NCBI GenBank assembly: GCA_018716285.1
Contig: DVKD01000050.1
Coordinates: 1-42,797, forward strand
Length of the DNA: 42,797 nt
Source of the DNA: Candidatus Merdivicinus faecavium
Lineage (GTDB): Bacteria; Bacillota; Clostridia; Oscillospirales; Ruminococcaceae
Reading direction: 5' to 3'
The notes below the pieces were generated by a model, which was given only the letters and a program-made list of their open reading frames with translations, was not told the DNA's origin and did not search any database. The position numbers and the translations under genes are program-made. Positions 1-8,008 of this stretch are shown one piece after another. Numbering within the stretch: the first letter of the stretch is position 1; every line of letters begins with the position of its first letter.

Positions 1-13
1 TGCATAAATACCA

Positions 14-35
14 AAGCGGCGCTGCGGCGCCGCTT
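14..35. other. GC-rich hairpin before nrdD
   Basis: A perfect 9-bp inverted repeat (AAGCGGCGC at 14-22, GCGCCGCTT at 27-35) encloses the loop TGCG and ends 10 bases before the nrdD ribosome binding site. No T-run follows on the plus strand, so it is not a clear terminator. It may be a leader structure of nrdD or the end of an upstream terminator. The window begins too close to decide. Confidence 0.35.
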
Positions 36-59
36 CACATGTGTGAAAGGATGGGACGG

Positions 60-2366
60 ATGATTACCAAAATTCGGAAACGTGACGGCAGAGAGGCTGC
101 CTTCAGCATTGAGAAGATCGCAAACGCAATCTTCAAGGCGGCCCAGAGCTGCGGCGGGAGGGACTACGACACCGCCTTCTCCCTGGCCCAGCAGGTCGCC
201 CAGTATCTGGATGAATCCGCCCTCCCCGACATTCCGACCGTTGAGGTCGTTCAGGACGCTGTGGAAAAAATCCTCATCGAAAACGGCCACGCCCTGACCG
301 CCAAGGAGTACATCCTCTACCGTGCGGAGCGCAACCGTGTCCGCGAGATGGATACCCGGCTCATGCAGCTCTATGAGGACATGACCTTCCACTCCGCCGC
401 CGAAAACGACATCAAGCGGGAAAACGCCAACATCGACGGCGACACCGCGATGGGCACCATGTTCCGCTACGGCTCGGAGGGGGCCAAGCATTTCAACGAG
501 CTGTTCATCCTCTCCCCCGACCATGCCCGCGCCCACGTCAGCGGCGATATCCACATCCACGACATGGATTTTTACACCCTGACCACCACCTGCTGCCAAA
601 TCGACCTGAAAAAGCTCTTCAAAGGCGGCTTTTCCAACGCCCACGGCACGGTGCGCGAGCCGGAGAATATCCGCAGCTACGCCGCCCTGGCCCAGATCGC
701 CCTTGAGTGCAACCAGAACGACCAGCACGGCGGCCAGAGCATCCCGAGCTTTGACTACTACATGGCCGACGGTGTGGCCAAGACCTTTGCCGCCGCCTAC
801 CGGCGCAGCCTGGGCAGCGCGCTCTCCCTTCTCGCCCATCCCGACGGCCCCATTGGCATCATCACCTCTGCGCCGCTTTCGATGGGGAACCTGTGCGCCT
901 ATCAGGAGGCGGAGCGGGAAGCCCTCCTTGCCGCCGGATTCTCCCCGGAAACTGTCGCGCAGGCCCAGTCCTTTGCCCGCAGCCAGGCCGAGGAGGAGAC
1001 TGCCCGGGAGACCTACCAGGCGATGGAGGCCTTCCTCCACAACATGAACCTCATCAACTCCCGCGCCGGGGCCCAGGTGCCCTTCTCCTCGGTCAACTAT
1101 GGCACCGACACCTCCCCGGAGGGGCGGCTCGTCACCGCTTCCCTGCTCCGGGCGACCGAGGCGGGCATTGGGGACGGCAAGACGGCCATCTTCCCGGTCC
1201 AGATCTTCAAGGTCAAGGAGGGGGTAAACTACAATCCCGGCGACATCAACTACGACCTCTTCCAGCTCGCGATGAAGGTCTCGGCCAAGCGGCTTTTCCC
1301 GAATTTCTCTTTCCTGGACGCCCCCTTCAACCTCCAGTACTACCGCCCCGGCGACCCGGACACCGAATGCGCCTATATGGGCTGCCGCACCCGGGTCATC
1401 GGAAACACCTACGACCCTTCCCATGAGATCGTCACCGGCCGCGGGAATTTGAGCTTCACCTCCATCAACCTCCCCCGTCTCGCCATCAAGGCAAACGGCA
1501 ACGCCGGCGCTTTCTTTGAGTCCCTCGACCAGATGATTACCCTGGTGATCGACCAGCTGCTCGAGCGGTTTAAGATCCAGTCCGCAAAGCTCGCCCGCAA
1601 CTACCCCTTCTTAATGGGGCAGGGCGTCTGGCTCGGGTCGGACAAGCTCGGACCCGACGACCCGGTCGGCGAGGTGCTCAAGCAGGGTTCCCTTGCCGTC
1701 GGATTCATCGGCCTGGCCGAGGCGCTCAAGGCCCTGACCGGCAAGCATCACGGTGAGAGCGCGGAGGCGCAGAACCTCGGCCTCGAGATCATCGGCTACA
1801 TGCGCAAGCGGACCGATGAGGCTTCCGCCCAGACCGGCCTCAACTTCTCCCTCATCGGCACCCCCGCCGAGGGGCTTTCCGGCCGGTTTGTCAAGATCGA
1901 CCGCAAGCAGTTCGGGGAAATTCCCGGCGTCACCGACCGCGAATATTACACCAACGCCTTCCACGTCCCCGTTTACTGCGAAATTTCCGCCTTTGATAAG
2001 ATCCGCCGCGAAGCGCCCTACCATGCCCTCACCAACGGCGGCCATATCACCTACATCGAGCTGGACGGCGATCCCTGCGAGAACCTCGACGCCTTCGAGC
2101 GGGTCATCCGCTGCATGAAGGAGTCCGGCATCGGCTACGGCTCGGTCAACCACCCCGTCGACCGCGACCCCGTCTGCGGCTTTACCGGCATCATCGGGGA
2201 GGAATGCCCCTGCTGCCACCGCAGGGAAACGCCCGACGCCCCTTTTGAGCGGATCCGCCGCATCACCGGCTACCTGGTCGGCACCCTCGACCGCTTCAAT
2301 GACGCGAAAAGGGCCGAGGTGCAGGACCGCGTCAAGCACGGCGTCGGCCAGATGGAACAACTTTAA
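60..2366 (+). CDS. nrdD: Anaerobic (class III) ribonucleoside-triphosphate reductase
   Basis: The product reduces ribonucleotides to deoxyribonucleotides without oxygen, using a glycyl radical made by NrdG. The N-terminal ~90 residues form an ATP-cone (KIRKRDGRE start), the allosteric ATP/dATP site. The large middle part is the 10-stranded glycyl-radical barrel. Near the C-terminus are a zinc-type cysteine cluster (PVCGFTG, then CPCC) and the radical motif RITGYL, with the glycine at about residue 737 of 768. The length fits the family. I chose ATG at 60 because GAAAGGA at 45-51 sits 8 bases upstream; an ATG at 39 would add seven residues and has no ribosome binding site. nrdG follows after 18 bases, so the two form one operon. 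No NrdR box is visible in the short upstream piece. Confidence 0.97.
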   Translation: MITKIRKRDGREAAFSIEKIANAIFKAAQSCGGRDYDTAFSLAQQVAQYLDESALPDIPTVEVVQDAVEKILIENGHALTAKEYILYRAERNRVREMDTRLMQLYEDMTFHSAAENDIKRENANIDGDTAMGTMFRYGSEGAKHFNELFILSPDHARAHVSGDIHIHDMDFYTLTTTCCQIDLKKLFKGGFSNAHGTVREPENIRSYAALAQIALECNQNDQHGGQSIPSFDYYMADGVAKTFAAAYRRSLGSALSLLAHPDGPIGIITSAPLSMGNLCAYQEAEREALLAAGFSPETVAQAQSFARSQAEEETARETYQAMEAFLHNMNLINSRAGAQVPFSSVNYGTDTSPEGRLVTASLLRATEAGIGDGKTAIFPVQIFKVKEGVNYNPGDINYDLFQLAMKVSAKRLFPNFSFLDAPFNLQYYRPGDPDTECAYMGCRTRVIGNTYDPSHEIVTGRGNLSFTSINLPRLAIKANGNAGAFFESLDQMITLVIDQLLERFKIQSAKLARNYPFLMGQGVWLGSDKLGPDDPVGEVLKQGSLAVGFIGLAEALKALTGKHHGESAEAQNLGLEIIGYMRKRTDEASAQTGLNFSLIGTPAEGLSGRFVKIDRKQFGEIPGVTDREYYTNAFHVPVYCEISAFDKIRREAPYHALTNGGHITYIELDGDPCENLDAFERVIRCMKESGIGYGSVNHPVDRDPVCGFTGIIGEECPCCHRRETPDAPFERIRRITGYLVGTLDRFNDAKRAEVQDRVKHGVGQMEQL

Positions 2367-2384
2367 CCGAAAGGACCGATTTTT

Positions 2385-2954
2385 ATGACCGCAGAACCGA
2401 CCCATATCCGCATCGCCGGCATCGTCCGGGAGTCCATTGTGGACGGGGCGGGGCTGCGGTTTGTCGTCTTCGGTCAGGGCTGCCCCCACCGTTGCCCCGG
2501 CTGCCACAACCCCCAGACCCACGATTTTCAGGGCGGCAGCCTGGTCTCCATCAGCTCGATCATCGCGGAGATCCGCAAAAATCCGCTCCTCCGGGGCGTG
2601 ACCTTCTCGGGCGGAGAGCCGTTTAGCCAGATCGAGCCCTTCGCGGCGCTGGCGAAGCAGGTCCGCGCCCTGCCCGGGAAGCTCGACATCACCGTCTATT
2701 CGGGCTACACCTTTGAGGAGCTTGCCGCCCTCCCCGGCGCCGAGAAGCTTTTGGGGCTCTGCGACTATCTGGTCGACGGGCCCTTCCTCCTCGCGGAGCG
2801 CGACCTCTCCCTCAAATTCCGCGGCAGCCGCAACCAGCGCTATCTCGACCTAAACCGCAGCCGCCTCGCCGGGCGGCCGGTCCCCGCAGCGGAGCAGCCG
2901 CCCCTCTCCCCCCGGCGTTTCGCCCCGAAAAGCGCCTTCTCCCGCCTGGGATAG
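2385..2954 (+). CDS. nrdG: Anaerobic ribonucleotide reductase activating protein (radical SAM)
   Basis: This radical-SAM enzyme uses a [4Fe-4S] cluster and S-adenosylmethionine to put the glycyl radical on NrdD. The cluster motif is C33-x3-C37-x2-C40 (GCPHRCPGCHNPQT), and FSGGEPF is the SAM-contacting GGE motif. At 189 residues it is somewhat longer than common NrdG proteins (about 155-175); the last ~25 residues are proline- and arginine-rich and look non-conserved. An AAAGGA box lies 9 bases before the ATG. It lies 18 bases after nrdD and is followed at once by a strong bidirectional terminator, so nrdDG is a closed two-gene unit at this end. Confidence 0.95.
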   Translation: MTAEPTHIRIAGIVRESIVDGAGLRFVVFGQGCPHRCPGCHNPQTHDFQGGSLVSISSIIAEIRKNPLLRGVTFSGGEPFSQIEPFAALAKQVRALPGKLDITVYSGYTFEELAALPGAEKLLGLCDYLVDGPFLLAERDLSLKFRGSRNQRYLDLNRSRLAGRPVPAAEQPPLSPRRFAPKSAFSRLG

Positions 2955-2978
2955 CTGCCAGAACGCACAGAAAACAGC

Positions 2979-3021
2979 AAGCTCCCGGCCCATCCGCAAC
3001 GGACAGGGCCGGGAGCTTTTT
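2979..3021. terminator. Bidirectional terminator between nrdG and trpS
   Basis: A perfect 13-bp stem pairs AAGCTCCCGGCCC (2979-2991) with GGGCCGGGAGCTT (3006-3018), and TTTTT follows on the plus strand. It separates the convergent genes nrdG (+) and trpS (-). The A-rich sequence on the left (AAAACAGC) gives a weaker U-tract for the minus direction. Confidence 0.9.
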
Positions 3022-3031
3022 GTGCGCCCGA

Positions 3032-4030
3032 TTATTTGGCCAGCAGGCCGACCTTTTTGTAAACCTTCTCCATCGTGCGGCGGGAGATGTTCGCCGCCTG
3101 CTCCGCGCCCTTGCGGTAGCATTCGGTGAGGTAGTCCTTGTTGTTCATCAGGTCCGCATACCGTTCGCGGACGGGGCGGAGGTGCTCGGCGACCGCCTCG
3201 CCGACGGCAGCCTTGAAGTCGCCGTAGCCCTTTCCGGCAAAATCGGCGGCAATCTGCTCCATCGTCAGGCCGGTGACGGCGGCGTAGATGGTCATCAGGT
3301 TGTTGATGCCGTCCTTGCCCTCCCGGTAGCAGACCTCCATCTCCGAGTCGGTGACGGCGCGCTTGAACTTTTTGACAATGGCGCCCGGCTCGTCGAGGAT
3401 GGTGATGCAGCCATTGGGGTTGGGGTCGGACTTGGACATCTTCTTGGTCGGGTCGGCGAGCGACATGATCTTCGCCTCCTTGGCGATATACGGCTCGGGG
3501 AGGGTGAAGGTCTGGCCGTAAATGCCGTTGAAGCGGCTGGCGACGTCGCGGGTCAGCTCGAGGTGCTGCTTCTGGTCCACCCCGACCGGCACGAGGTCGG
3601 CCTGGTAGAGGAGGATGTCCGCCGCCATCAGCGACGGGTAGGTGAACAGCCCGGCGTTGATGTTATCGGCGTGCTGGGCGGCCTTGTCCTTGAACTGGGT
3701 CATGCGGGAGAGCTCGCCGAACTGGGTGTTGCAGGCGAGGACCCAGCCGAGCTGGGAGTGCGCGGGGACGTGGCTCTGGATAAAGACGACGCTCTTGTCC
3801 GGGTCGACGCCGCAGGCTAAAAGCAGCGCGTAGCAGGAAAGGATCCGCTTGCGGAAATCCGCAGGCTCCTGCCGGACGGTGAGGGCGTGGAGGTCGGCGA
3901 TCATATAGGCGCTGTGGAAATCCTCCTGCATCTGCGCCCAGTTGCGGACAGCCCCCAGGTAGTTGCCCAGCGTAAAGACGCCGGTCGGCTGGATGCCGCT
4001 CAAAATCACTTTTTTCTTCTGTTCTTCCAT
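3032..4030 (-). CDS. trpS: Tryptophanyl-tRNA synthetase
   Basis: This class I aminoacyl-tRNA synthetase charges tRNA-Trp. It has the HIGH-equivalent TLGN at residues 20-23 (GIQPTGVFTLGNYLGA) and KMSKS at 197-201, and its 332 residues match the bacterial TrpS length. I place the start at the ATG at 4028-4030 (MEEQKKK) because AAAGGGGA lies about 9 bases upstream; the longer frame to 4093 runs back into the T-box terminator hairpin and is not credible. The gene is transcribed from its own promoter through a tryptophan T-box leader, so expression rises when uncharged tRNA-Trp accumulates. Confidence 0.97.
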   Translation of the reverse strand: MEEQKKKVILSGIQPTGVFTLGNYLGAVRNWAQMQEDFHSAYMIADLHALTVRQEPADFRKRILSCYALLLACGVDPDKSVVFIQSHVPAHSQLGWVLACNTQFGELSRMTQFKDKAAQHADNINAGLFTYPSLMAADILLYQADLVPVGVDQKQHLELTRDVASRFNGIYGQTFTLPEPYIAKEAKIMSLADPTKKMSKSDPNPNGCITILDEPGAIVKKFKRAVTDSEMEVCYREGKDGINNLMTIYAAVTGLTMEQIAADFAGKGYGDFKAAVGEAVAEHLRPVRERYADLMNNKDYLTECYRKGAEQAANISRRTMEKVYKKVGLLAK

Positions 4031-4071
4031 CGGTAACAATCCCCTTTCAATCAGTGAAAATACGGGCGGAA

Positions 4072-4355
4072 AAAGGAAAAGCTTCTGCCCCACTCTTCAT
4101 GGGACAGAAGCGAAAATCTTCTGCGGTACCACCCAAATTGGCGTGATGGACAGCCCATCTGCGCCCGCTCAGCCGCATCTGCGATGCGTTCCCGGGATAA
4201 CGGGCAGGGATCCCGTCGGGCATTACTCAGCCGCAGCCTTTCGTCCCGCCCTGGTTGAGTCCATTCGCCGCCGCTTCCCTGCCGCGCTTCCACCGTCCGC
4301 GGCTCTCTGCGAGGGTTGATACGCCGGTTACTTCTCTCAGTCATCGGTTTTACAA
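4072..4355 (-). promoter_or_regulatory. Tryptophan T-box riboswitch leader of trpS
   Basis: Read on the minus strand, the leader has the loop-E half AGTA near the 5' end and, opposite it, GAA-TGG-A. The TGG specifier codon is at 4261-4263 and means Trp. The distal Stem I motif AGAGAGCC...GGTGGAAG is present. The T-box sequence TTTGGGTGGTACCGC occupies 4123-4137. The antiterminator pairs TGGG and CAGAAG with CTTCTG and CCCA, bulging TGGTACCG. The competing terminator is the hairpin 4081-4111 (GCTTCTGTCCC / GGGGCAGAAGC), followed by TTTTCCTTTTT. The specifier agrees with the downstream gene, so the assignment is secure. The acceptor-pairing base is UGGU. Confidence 0.95.
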
Positions 4356-4360
4356 GTTTC

Positions 4361-4389
4361 AGTATAGCACGGATGTCCGCGGATGTCAA
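4361..4389 (-). promoter_or_regulatory. Sigma-A promoter of the trpS T-box transcript
   Basis: On the minus strand a perfect -35 TTGACA (4384-4389) is 17 bases from the -10 TATACT (4361-4366). The T-box leader starts about 7 bases further on. Confidence 0.9.
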
Positions 4390-4400
4390 GGCTTTTGCGC

Positions 4401-4652
4401 TCAGCCGCCCTGCTTGGAATAGAGGGTGCGGGTGCTGACGCCGGGGATCATCCCCAGCTTGCCGGAGAGGGCGCTGATCGCCTCGTTGGGCGCGTCGAGG
4501 ACAACGCTGATGATGGAGAGCCCCTTTGCCCGGTAGGGCAGCCCCATCCGGCCGATGATATACTGGTTATACTGGTGGAGGAGGGCGTTGATCCGCTCGG
4601 CGGCCTCCGCGTCCTCCACCATGATGCCGATCAGGGCAATTCTGGTTTCCAT
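4401..4652 (-). CDS. TM1266-family small ACT-like regulator (putative iron-only hydrogenase system regulator)
   Basis: The 83-residue protein fits the TM1266 / iron-only-hydrogenase-system-regulator family, recognised from the ETRIALIGIMVED start, the middle YIIGRMGLPYR and the end SGKLGMIPGVSTRT. These proteins have a ferredoxin-like fold similar to ACT and NikR ligand domains. Many family members lie near hydrogenase maturation genes, but none is seen here. I chose the second ATG (4650-4652): the AGGGG box is about six bases before it, but touches the upstream ATG at 4656-4658. It starts 15 bases after the valS stop, so it is almost certainly co-transcribed with valS. Its ligand and target are unknown. 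Confidence 0.8.
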   Translation of the reverse strand: METRIALIGIMVEDAEAAERINALLHQYNQYIIGRMGLPYRAKGLSIISVVLDAPNEAISALSGKLGMIPGVSTRTLYSKQGG

Positions 4653-4667
4653 ACCCATCCCCTGACC

Positions 4668-7361
4668 TCAGCCGAGCTCCCGGATGCTCGAAAGGATCTT
4701 TTCGAGCCGCTCCTTGGCGCGGGCGAGCTTCGCCTTTTCGTTGTTGACCACCTTTTCGGGGGCTTTGGAGACAAACTCCTGGTTCTCCAGCTTGCCGGAG
4801 ATCATGGCGATATCCCGCTCGCAGCTCTCGCGGTCCTTATTTAAGCGGGCGAGCTCCTTCTCCTTGTCGATGAGGTCGCCCATCGGGAGGTAGATCTTGG
4901 CCGAATCGGTGACGGCGAGGGCCGCGTTCTCGACCGAAAGCTTCTCCCCGACCGTGACCGCAGAGGCGGAGGCGAGCCGCTCGAAGAAGGAGACGCCCTT
5001 CTCAAAGGTCTCGGTGTAGCCGGTCTCGATGAAGAGGTGGGCCTTGCGGGAGGGCGGGACGTTCTTTTCGGCGCGGACGTTGCGGATGGCCTTGATGGCG
5101 TTCATGATCCGCTCGAACTCCTGCTCGTCCTCCTCAAAGCAGAGGTCCTCGCGGTATTCGGGGAACCGGGAGATCATGATGCTCTCGCAGTCGTTGGGAA
5201 GGGCCTGCCAGATCTCCTCGGTGATGAAGGGCATGAAGGGGTGCAGGAGCTTTAAGGTGTTCGCCATGACATAGACGAGCACCTTCTGGGCATTGAGGGA
5301 GGTCTCCCCGCCCGCCTGGAGCCGGGATTTGGAAATCTCGATATACCAGTCGCAGAGGATGTCCCAGAGGAAGTCGTAGACGTTCTGGGCGGCGACGCCG
5401 AGCTCGTATTTCTCGAGGTTCTCGTTGACCGATTTGACCAGGGTATTGTATTTGGAGAGGAGCCACTTGTCCTCCATCCGCAGCTCGGCGGGCAGCTCCG
5501 GCTTCTCGATCTCGTCGGAGAGGTTCATGAGGATGAAGCGGGAGGCGTTCCAGAGCTTATTGGCAAAGTTGCGGGCGGCTTTGACCTTGTCGTCGGAATA
5601 GCGCATATCGTTGCCGGGGGAGGTGCCGTTTGCGAGCATGAAGCGCAGCGCGTCGGCGCCGTACTCCTCGATGACCTTCAGCGGGTCAATGCCGTTGCCC
5701 AGGGACTTGCTCATCTTGCGGCCCTGGCTGTCCCGCACGAGGCCGTGGATGAAGATGTCCGAGAAGGGCTTTTTGCCCATATACTCAAGGCCGGAGAAGA
5801 TCATGCGGGAGACCCAGAAGGTGATGATGTCGTAGCCGGTGACCAGGGTGGAGGTGGGGTAGAAATAGTCGAGGTCGCGGGTCTTATCCGGCCAGCCGAG
5901 GGTCGAGAAGGGCCAGAGCGCGGAGGAGAACCAGGTGTCGAGGGTGTCGGGGTCCTGGGTCATGTGCCCGCCGCAGCTGGGGCACTTGTCCGGCGCTTCG
6001 CGGGAGACGACCGTCTCGCCGCAGTCGTCGCAGTAGTAGGCCGGGATGCGGTGGCCCCACCAGAGCTGGCGGGAGATGCACCAGTCGCGGATGTTTTCCA
6101 TCCAGTGGAAGTACATCTTGTCGAACCGCTCGGGGATAAAGCGGATGTCCCCGCTGCGGACCGCCTCGATGGCGGGGGCGGCCAGCTCCTTCATCGCGAC
6201 GAACCACTGCTTGGAAACCATCGGCTCGACGGTGCTGTGGCAGCGGTAGCAGGTGCCGACCTCGTGCTGGAGGTTCTCCGTCTCCTTGAGGTAGCCGCCG
6301 GCTTCCAGGTCGGCGAGGATGGCCTTGCGGGCCTCCATCGTGGTCATGCCGGCGTACTTGCCGCAGTCGAGGACGTGCGGCTCGTTGGCGGTCGCCTTGC
6401 CGGAGGCGAACAGCTCGTCGGCGGCGGCCTTGTCCTCCGCGCCGGTCATATGCCCGTCGTAGGTGAACACCCGGACGATGGGCAGGTCGTGCCGCAGGCC
6501 GACCTCATAGTCGTTGGGGTCGTGGGCGGGGGTGATTTTGACGACGCCGGTCCCCTTCTCCATGTCGGCGTGCTCGTCGCAGACGATGGGGATCTCCTTG
6601 TTGAGCAAAGGCAGGATGACGTGACAGCCGTGCAGATGAGCGTAGCGGGGGTCCTCGGGGTTGATGGCGACGGCGGTGTCGCCTAACATCGTCTCGGGGC
6701 GGGTGGTGGCGAGCTCGAGCATCTCGCCGGTCTCCTTGACCGGATAGAGCAGGTGCCAGAAATGGCCGTCCTGGGTCTCATGCTCCACCTCTGCGTCGGA
6801 GATGGAGGTGTTGCAGTGGGGGCACCAGTTGACCATCCGGTTGCCGCGATAGATGAGGCCCTTGTCGTAGAGGCGCATGAAGACCTCCTGCACCGCGCGG
6901 GAGCAGCCCTCGTCCAGGGTGAAGCGTTCGCGGGTCCAGTCGCAGGAGGAGCCGAGCTTTTTGAGCTGGGTGACGATCCGGCCGCCATACTGCTCCTTCC
7001 AGGCCCAGGCGCGCTCAAGGAAGCCGTCGCGGCCGATCTCCTCCTTGGTGACGCCCTCCTTGCGCATCTGCTCGACGATTTTCGCCTCGGTGGCGATGGA
7101 GGCATGGTCGGTGCCGGGCAGCCAGAGGGTGCAGTAGCCCTGCATCCGCCGCCAGCGAATGAGGATATCCTGGAGGGTGTTGTCCACCGCGTGGCCCATG
7201 TGCAGCTGGCCGGTGATGTTTGGGGGCGGGATGACAATGGTGTAGGGATCCTTCCCTTCGTCAATTTCGGGGGTGAAATAGCCTTTTTCCTCCCAGTTTT
7301 GGTAGATGCGGTCCTCGAATTCCCGAGGATTGTACATCTTTTCGAGTTCTTTTCTCGGCAT
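4668..7361 (-). CDS. valS: Valyl-tRNA synthetase
   Basis: This class I synthetase charges tRNA-Val and edits mischarged Thr. HMGH is at residues 54-57 (GQLHMGHAVDN) and KMSKS at 549-553 (GRKMSKSLGNGIDP). The CP1 editing insertion lies between them, an anticodon-binding domain follows, and the C-terminal tRNA-binding coiled-coil arm ends the protein (EKELARLNKDRESCERD region). The 897 residues fit the family. AAAGGAG lies 7 bases before the ATG. The 119 bases upstream hold a large REP hairpin but no visible promoter and no T-box, although Firmicute valS genes often have one. Transcription may therefore come from the T-box promoter of rqcH through the transposase gene. Confidence 0.97.
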   Translation of the reverse strand: MPRKELEKMYNPREFEDRIYQNWEEKGYFTPEIDEGKDPYTIVIPPPNITGQLHMGHAVDNTLQDILIRWRRMQGYCTLWLPGTDHASIATEAKIVEQMRKEGVTKEEIGRDGFLERAWAWKEQYGGRIVTQLKKLGSSCDWTRERFTLDEGCSRAVQEVFMRLYDKGLIYRGNRMVNWCPHCNTSISDAEVEHETQDGHFWHLLYPVKETGEMLELATTRPETMLGDTAVAINPEDPRYAHLHGCHVILPLLNKEIPIVCDEHADMEKGTGVVKITPAHDPNDYEVGLRHDLPIVRVFTYDGHMTGAEDKAAADELFASGKATANEPHVLDCGKYAGMTTMEARKAILADLEAGGYLKETENLQHEVGTCYRCHSTVEPMVSKQWFVAMKELAAPAIEAVRSGDIRFIPERFDKMYFHWMENIRDWCISRQLWWGHRIPAYYCDDCGETVVSREAPDKCPSCGGHMTQDPDTLDTWFSSALWPFSTLGWPDKTRDLDYFYPTSTLVTGYDIITFWVSRMIFSGLEYMGKKPFSDIFIHGLVRDSQGRKMSKSLGNGIDPLKVIEEYGADALRFMLANGTSPGNDMRYSDDKVKAARNFANKLWNASRFILMNLSDEIEKPELPAELRMEDKWLLSKYNTLVKSVNENLEKYELGVAAQNVYDFLWDILCDWYIEISKSRLQAGGETSLNAQKVLVYVMANTLKLLHPFMPFITEEIWQALPNDCESIMISRFPEYREDLCFEEDEQEFERIMNAIKAIRNVRAEKNVPPSRKAHLFIETGYTETFEKGVSFFERLASASAVTVGEKLSVENAALAVTDSAKIYLPMGDLIDKEKELARLNKDRESCERDIAMISGKLENQEFVSKAPEKVVNNEKAKLARAKERLEKILSSIRELG

Positions 7362-7403
7362 AAAGATGCTCCTTTCGTTGCATTTCTGATAACAAGGGGT
7401 GAA

Positions 7404-7473
7404 TTGTAGGGGCCGGGTTTCCCAGCCCGCCGATATTGGCCTGGTTTTGGGCCGGGAGACCCGGCCCCTACAA
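7404..7473. repeat. REP-like long inverted repeat between RAYT gene and valS
   Basis: A perfect 15-bp inverted repeat, TTGTAGGGGCCGGGT (7404-7418) and ACCCGGCCCCTACAA (7459-7473), is separated by 40 bases. Its right half also contains the short palindrome GGGCCGGG-AGA-CCCGGCCCC. The same core occurs inside the adjacent RAYT gene. This fits REP/BIME elements mobilised by REP-associated tyrosine transposases. No U-run follows, so it is not a normal terminator. Confidence 0.85.
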
Positions 7474-7480
7474 AATGGAA

Positions 7481-8008
7481 TCAGGTGGTTTCATCGGGAT
7501 AAAAACAATCCTGTTCCCAGGTGAGGGGATTCTGGTCAATATACTGCCAGATTTTTTCGTATTCTGCCCGATTCCGGATGATGTGGTCGTGGAAAGACCG
7601 CTGGAAAACGCGGCGTCCGGATATTCCGTCCAAAGCGTTGATTTCTTTGGTGGCCTGATATTTGAACCATGCCATAACGGTGCTGATTGTAGGGGCGTCG
7701 TGAATTGATTCACGACAGTCTCCCGGCCCGCATAATTCCCATTCAATTCGAAAAATAAAATGAATGTGATTAGGCATAATAACATATTTTTCCCGTTGAA
7801 CCATTGGGTACTTTTCCGAAATACGCTGAATCACATCGTCCGTAATCCAGCCGTATTTTGTTAACCGCGGGCCGGGCAACCCGGCCCCTACCAGAATTTC
7901 CGATAAAAACAGGGCACGGTTTTGGGTGCACATGGTCACAAAATACGCGGCGGGGCTGCTGTAATCCCAATTTTGCAGGCGGTTCTGTTTCCGCGATGGG
8001 CCTTCCAT
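7481..8008 (-). CDS. REP-associated tyrosine transposase (RAYT, Y1/IS200-like HUH nuclease)
   Basis: The 175-residue protein has the HUH motif in MPNHIHFIFRI (H81, H83) and a C-terminal EYEKIWQYIDQNP segment with the candidate catalytic tyrosine (Y150 or Y156). RAYTs are single-copy domesticated IS200/IS605 relatives that cut and move REP palindromes. The ATG (8006-8008) shares one base with the rqcH stop (TGATG), so the gene is translationally coupled to rqcH; the upstream extension to 8353 is only a shadow of rqcH. Two in-frame stretches, residues ~40-48 (GAGLPGPR) and ~93-109 (CGPGDCRESIHDAPTIS), are encoded by REP-like DNA, which is unusual. Whether it is still active cannot be told. Confidence 0.85.
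   Translation of the reverse strand: MEGPSRKQNRLQNWDYSSPAAYFVTMCTQNRALFLSEILVGAGLPGPRLTKYGWITDDVIQRISEKYPMVQREKYVIMPNHIHFIFRIEWELCGPGDCRESIHDAPTISTVMAWFKYQATKEINALDGISGRRVFQRSFHDHIIRNRAEYEKIWQYIDQNPLTWEQDCFYPDETT
7687..7732. repeat. REP-like element inside the RAYT reading frame (copy 2)
   Basis: On the minus strand TGCGGGCCGGGAGAC is followed by the palindrome GTCGTGAATCAATTCACGAC and then GCCCCTACAATC. The flanks match the REP core seen at 7449-7473, with the middle replaced by the inner palindrome. It is translated in frame as part of the transposase. Confidence 0.7.
7869..7892. repeat. REP-like element inside the RAYT reading frame (copy 1)
   Basis: GGGCCGGG-CAA-CCCGGCCCCTACC nearly equals the REP core GGGCCGGG-AGA-CCCGGCCCCTACA at 7449-7472; only the three loop bases and the last base differ. 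On the minus strand it encodes VGAGLPGP in frame. Confidence 0.75.

Noticed and set aside
5745-6686. 313-residue plus-strand open frame opposite valS
   Set aside because: It is the antisense shadow of the GC-rich valS gene: low-complexity Val/Gly/Ala/Asp composition, no family motif and no ribosome binding site.
7362-7480. T-box leader for valS
   Set aside because: No GGTGG..ACC core, specifier loop or terminator with U-run is present; the only structure is the REP inverted repeat.
7404-7892. Possible CRISPR array from repeated GC-rich words
   Set aside because: The copies are few, irregularly spaced and palindromic, two lie in a coding frame, and there are no cas genes; a REP/RAYT explanation fits.
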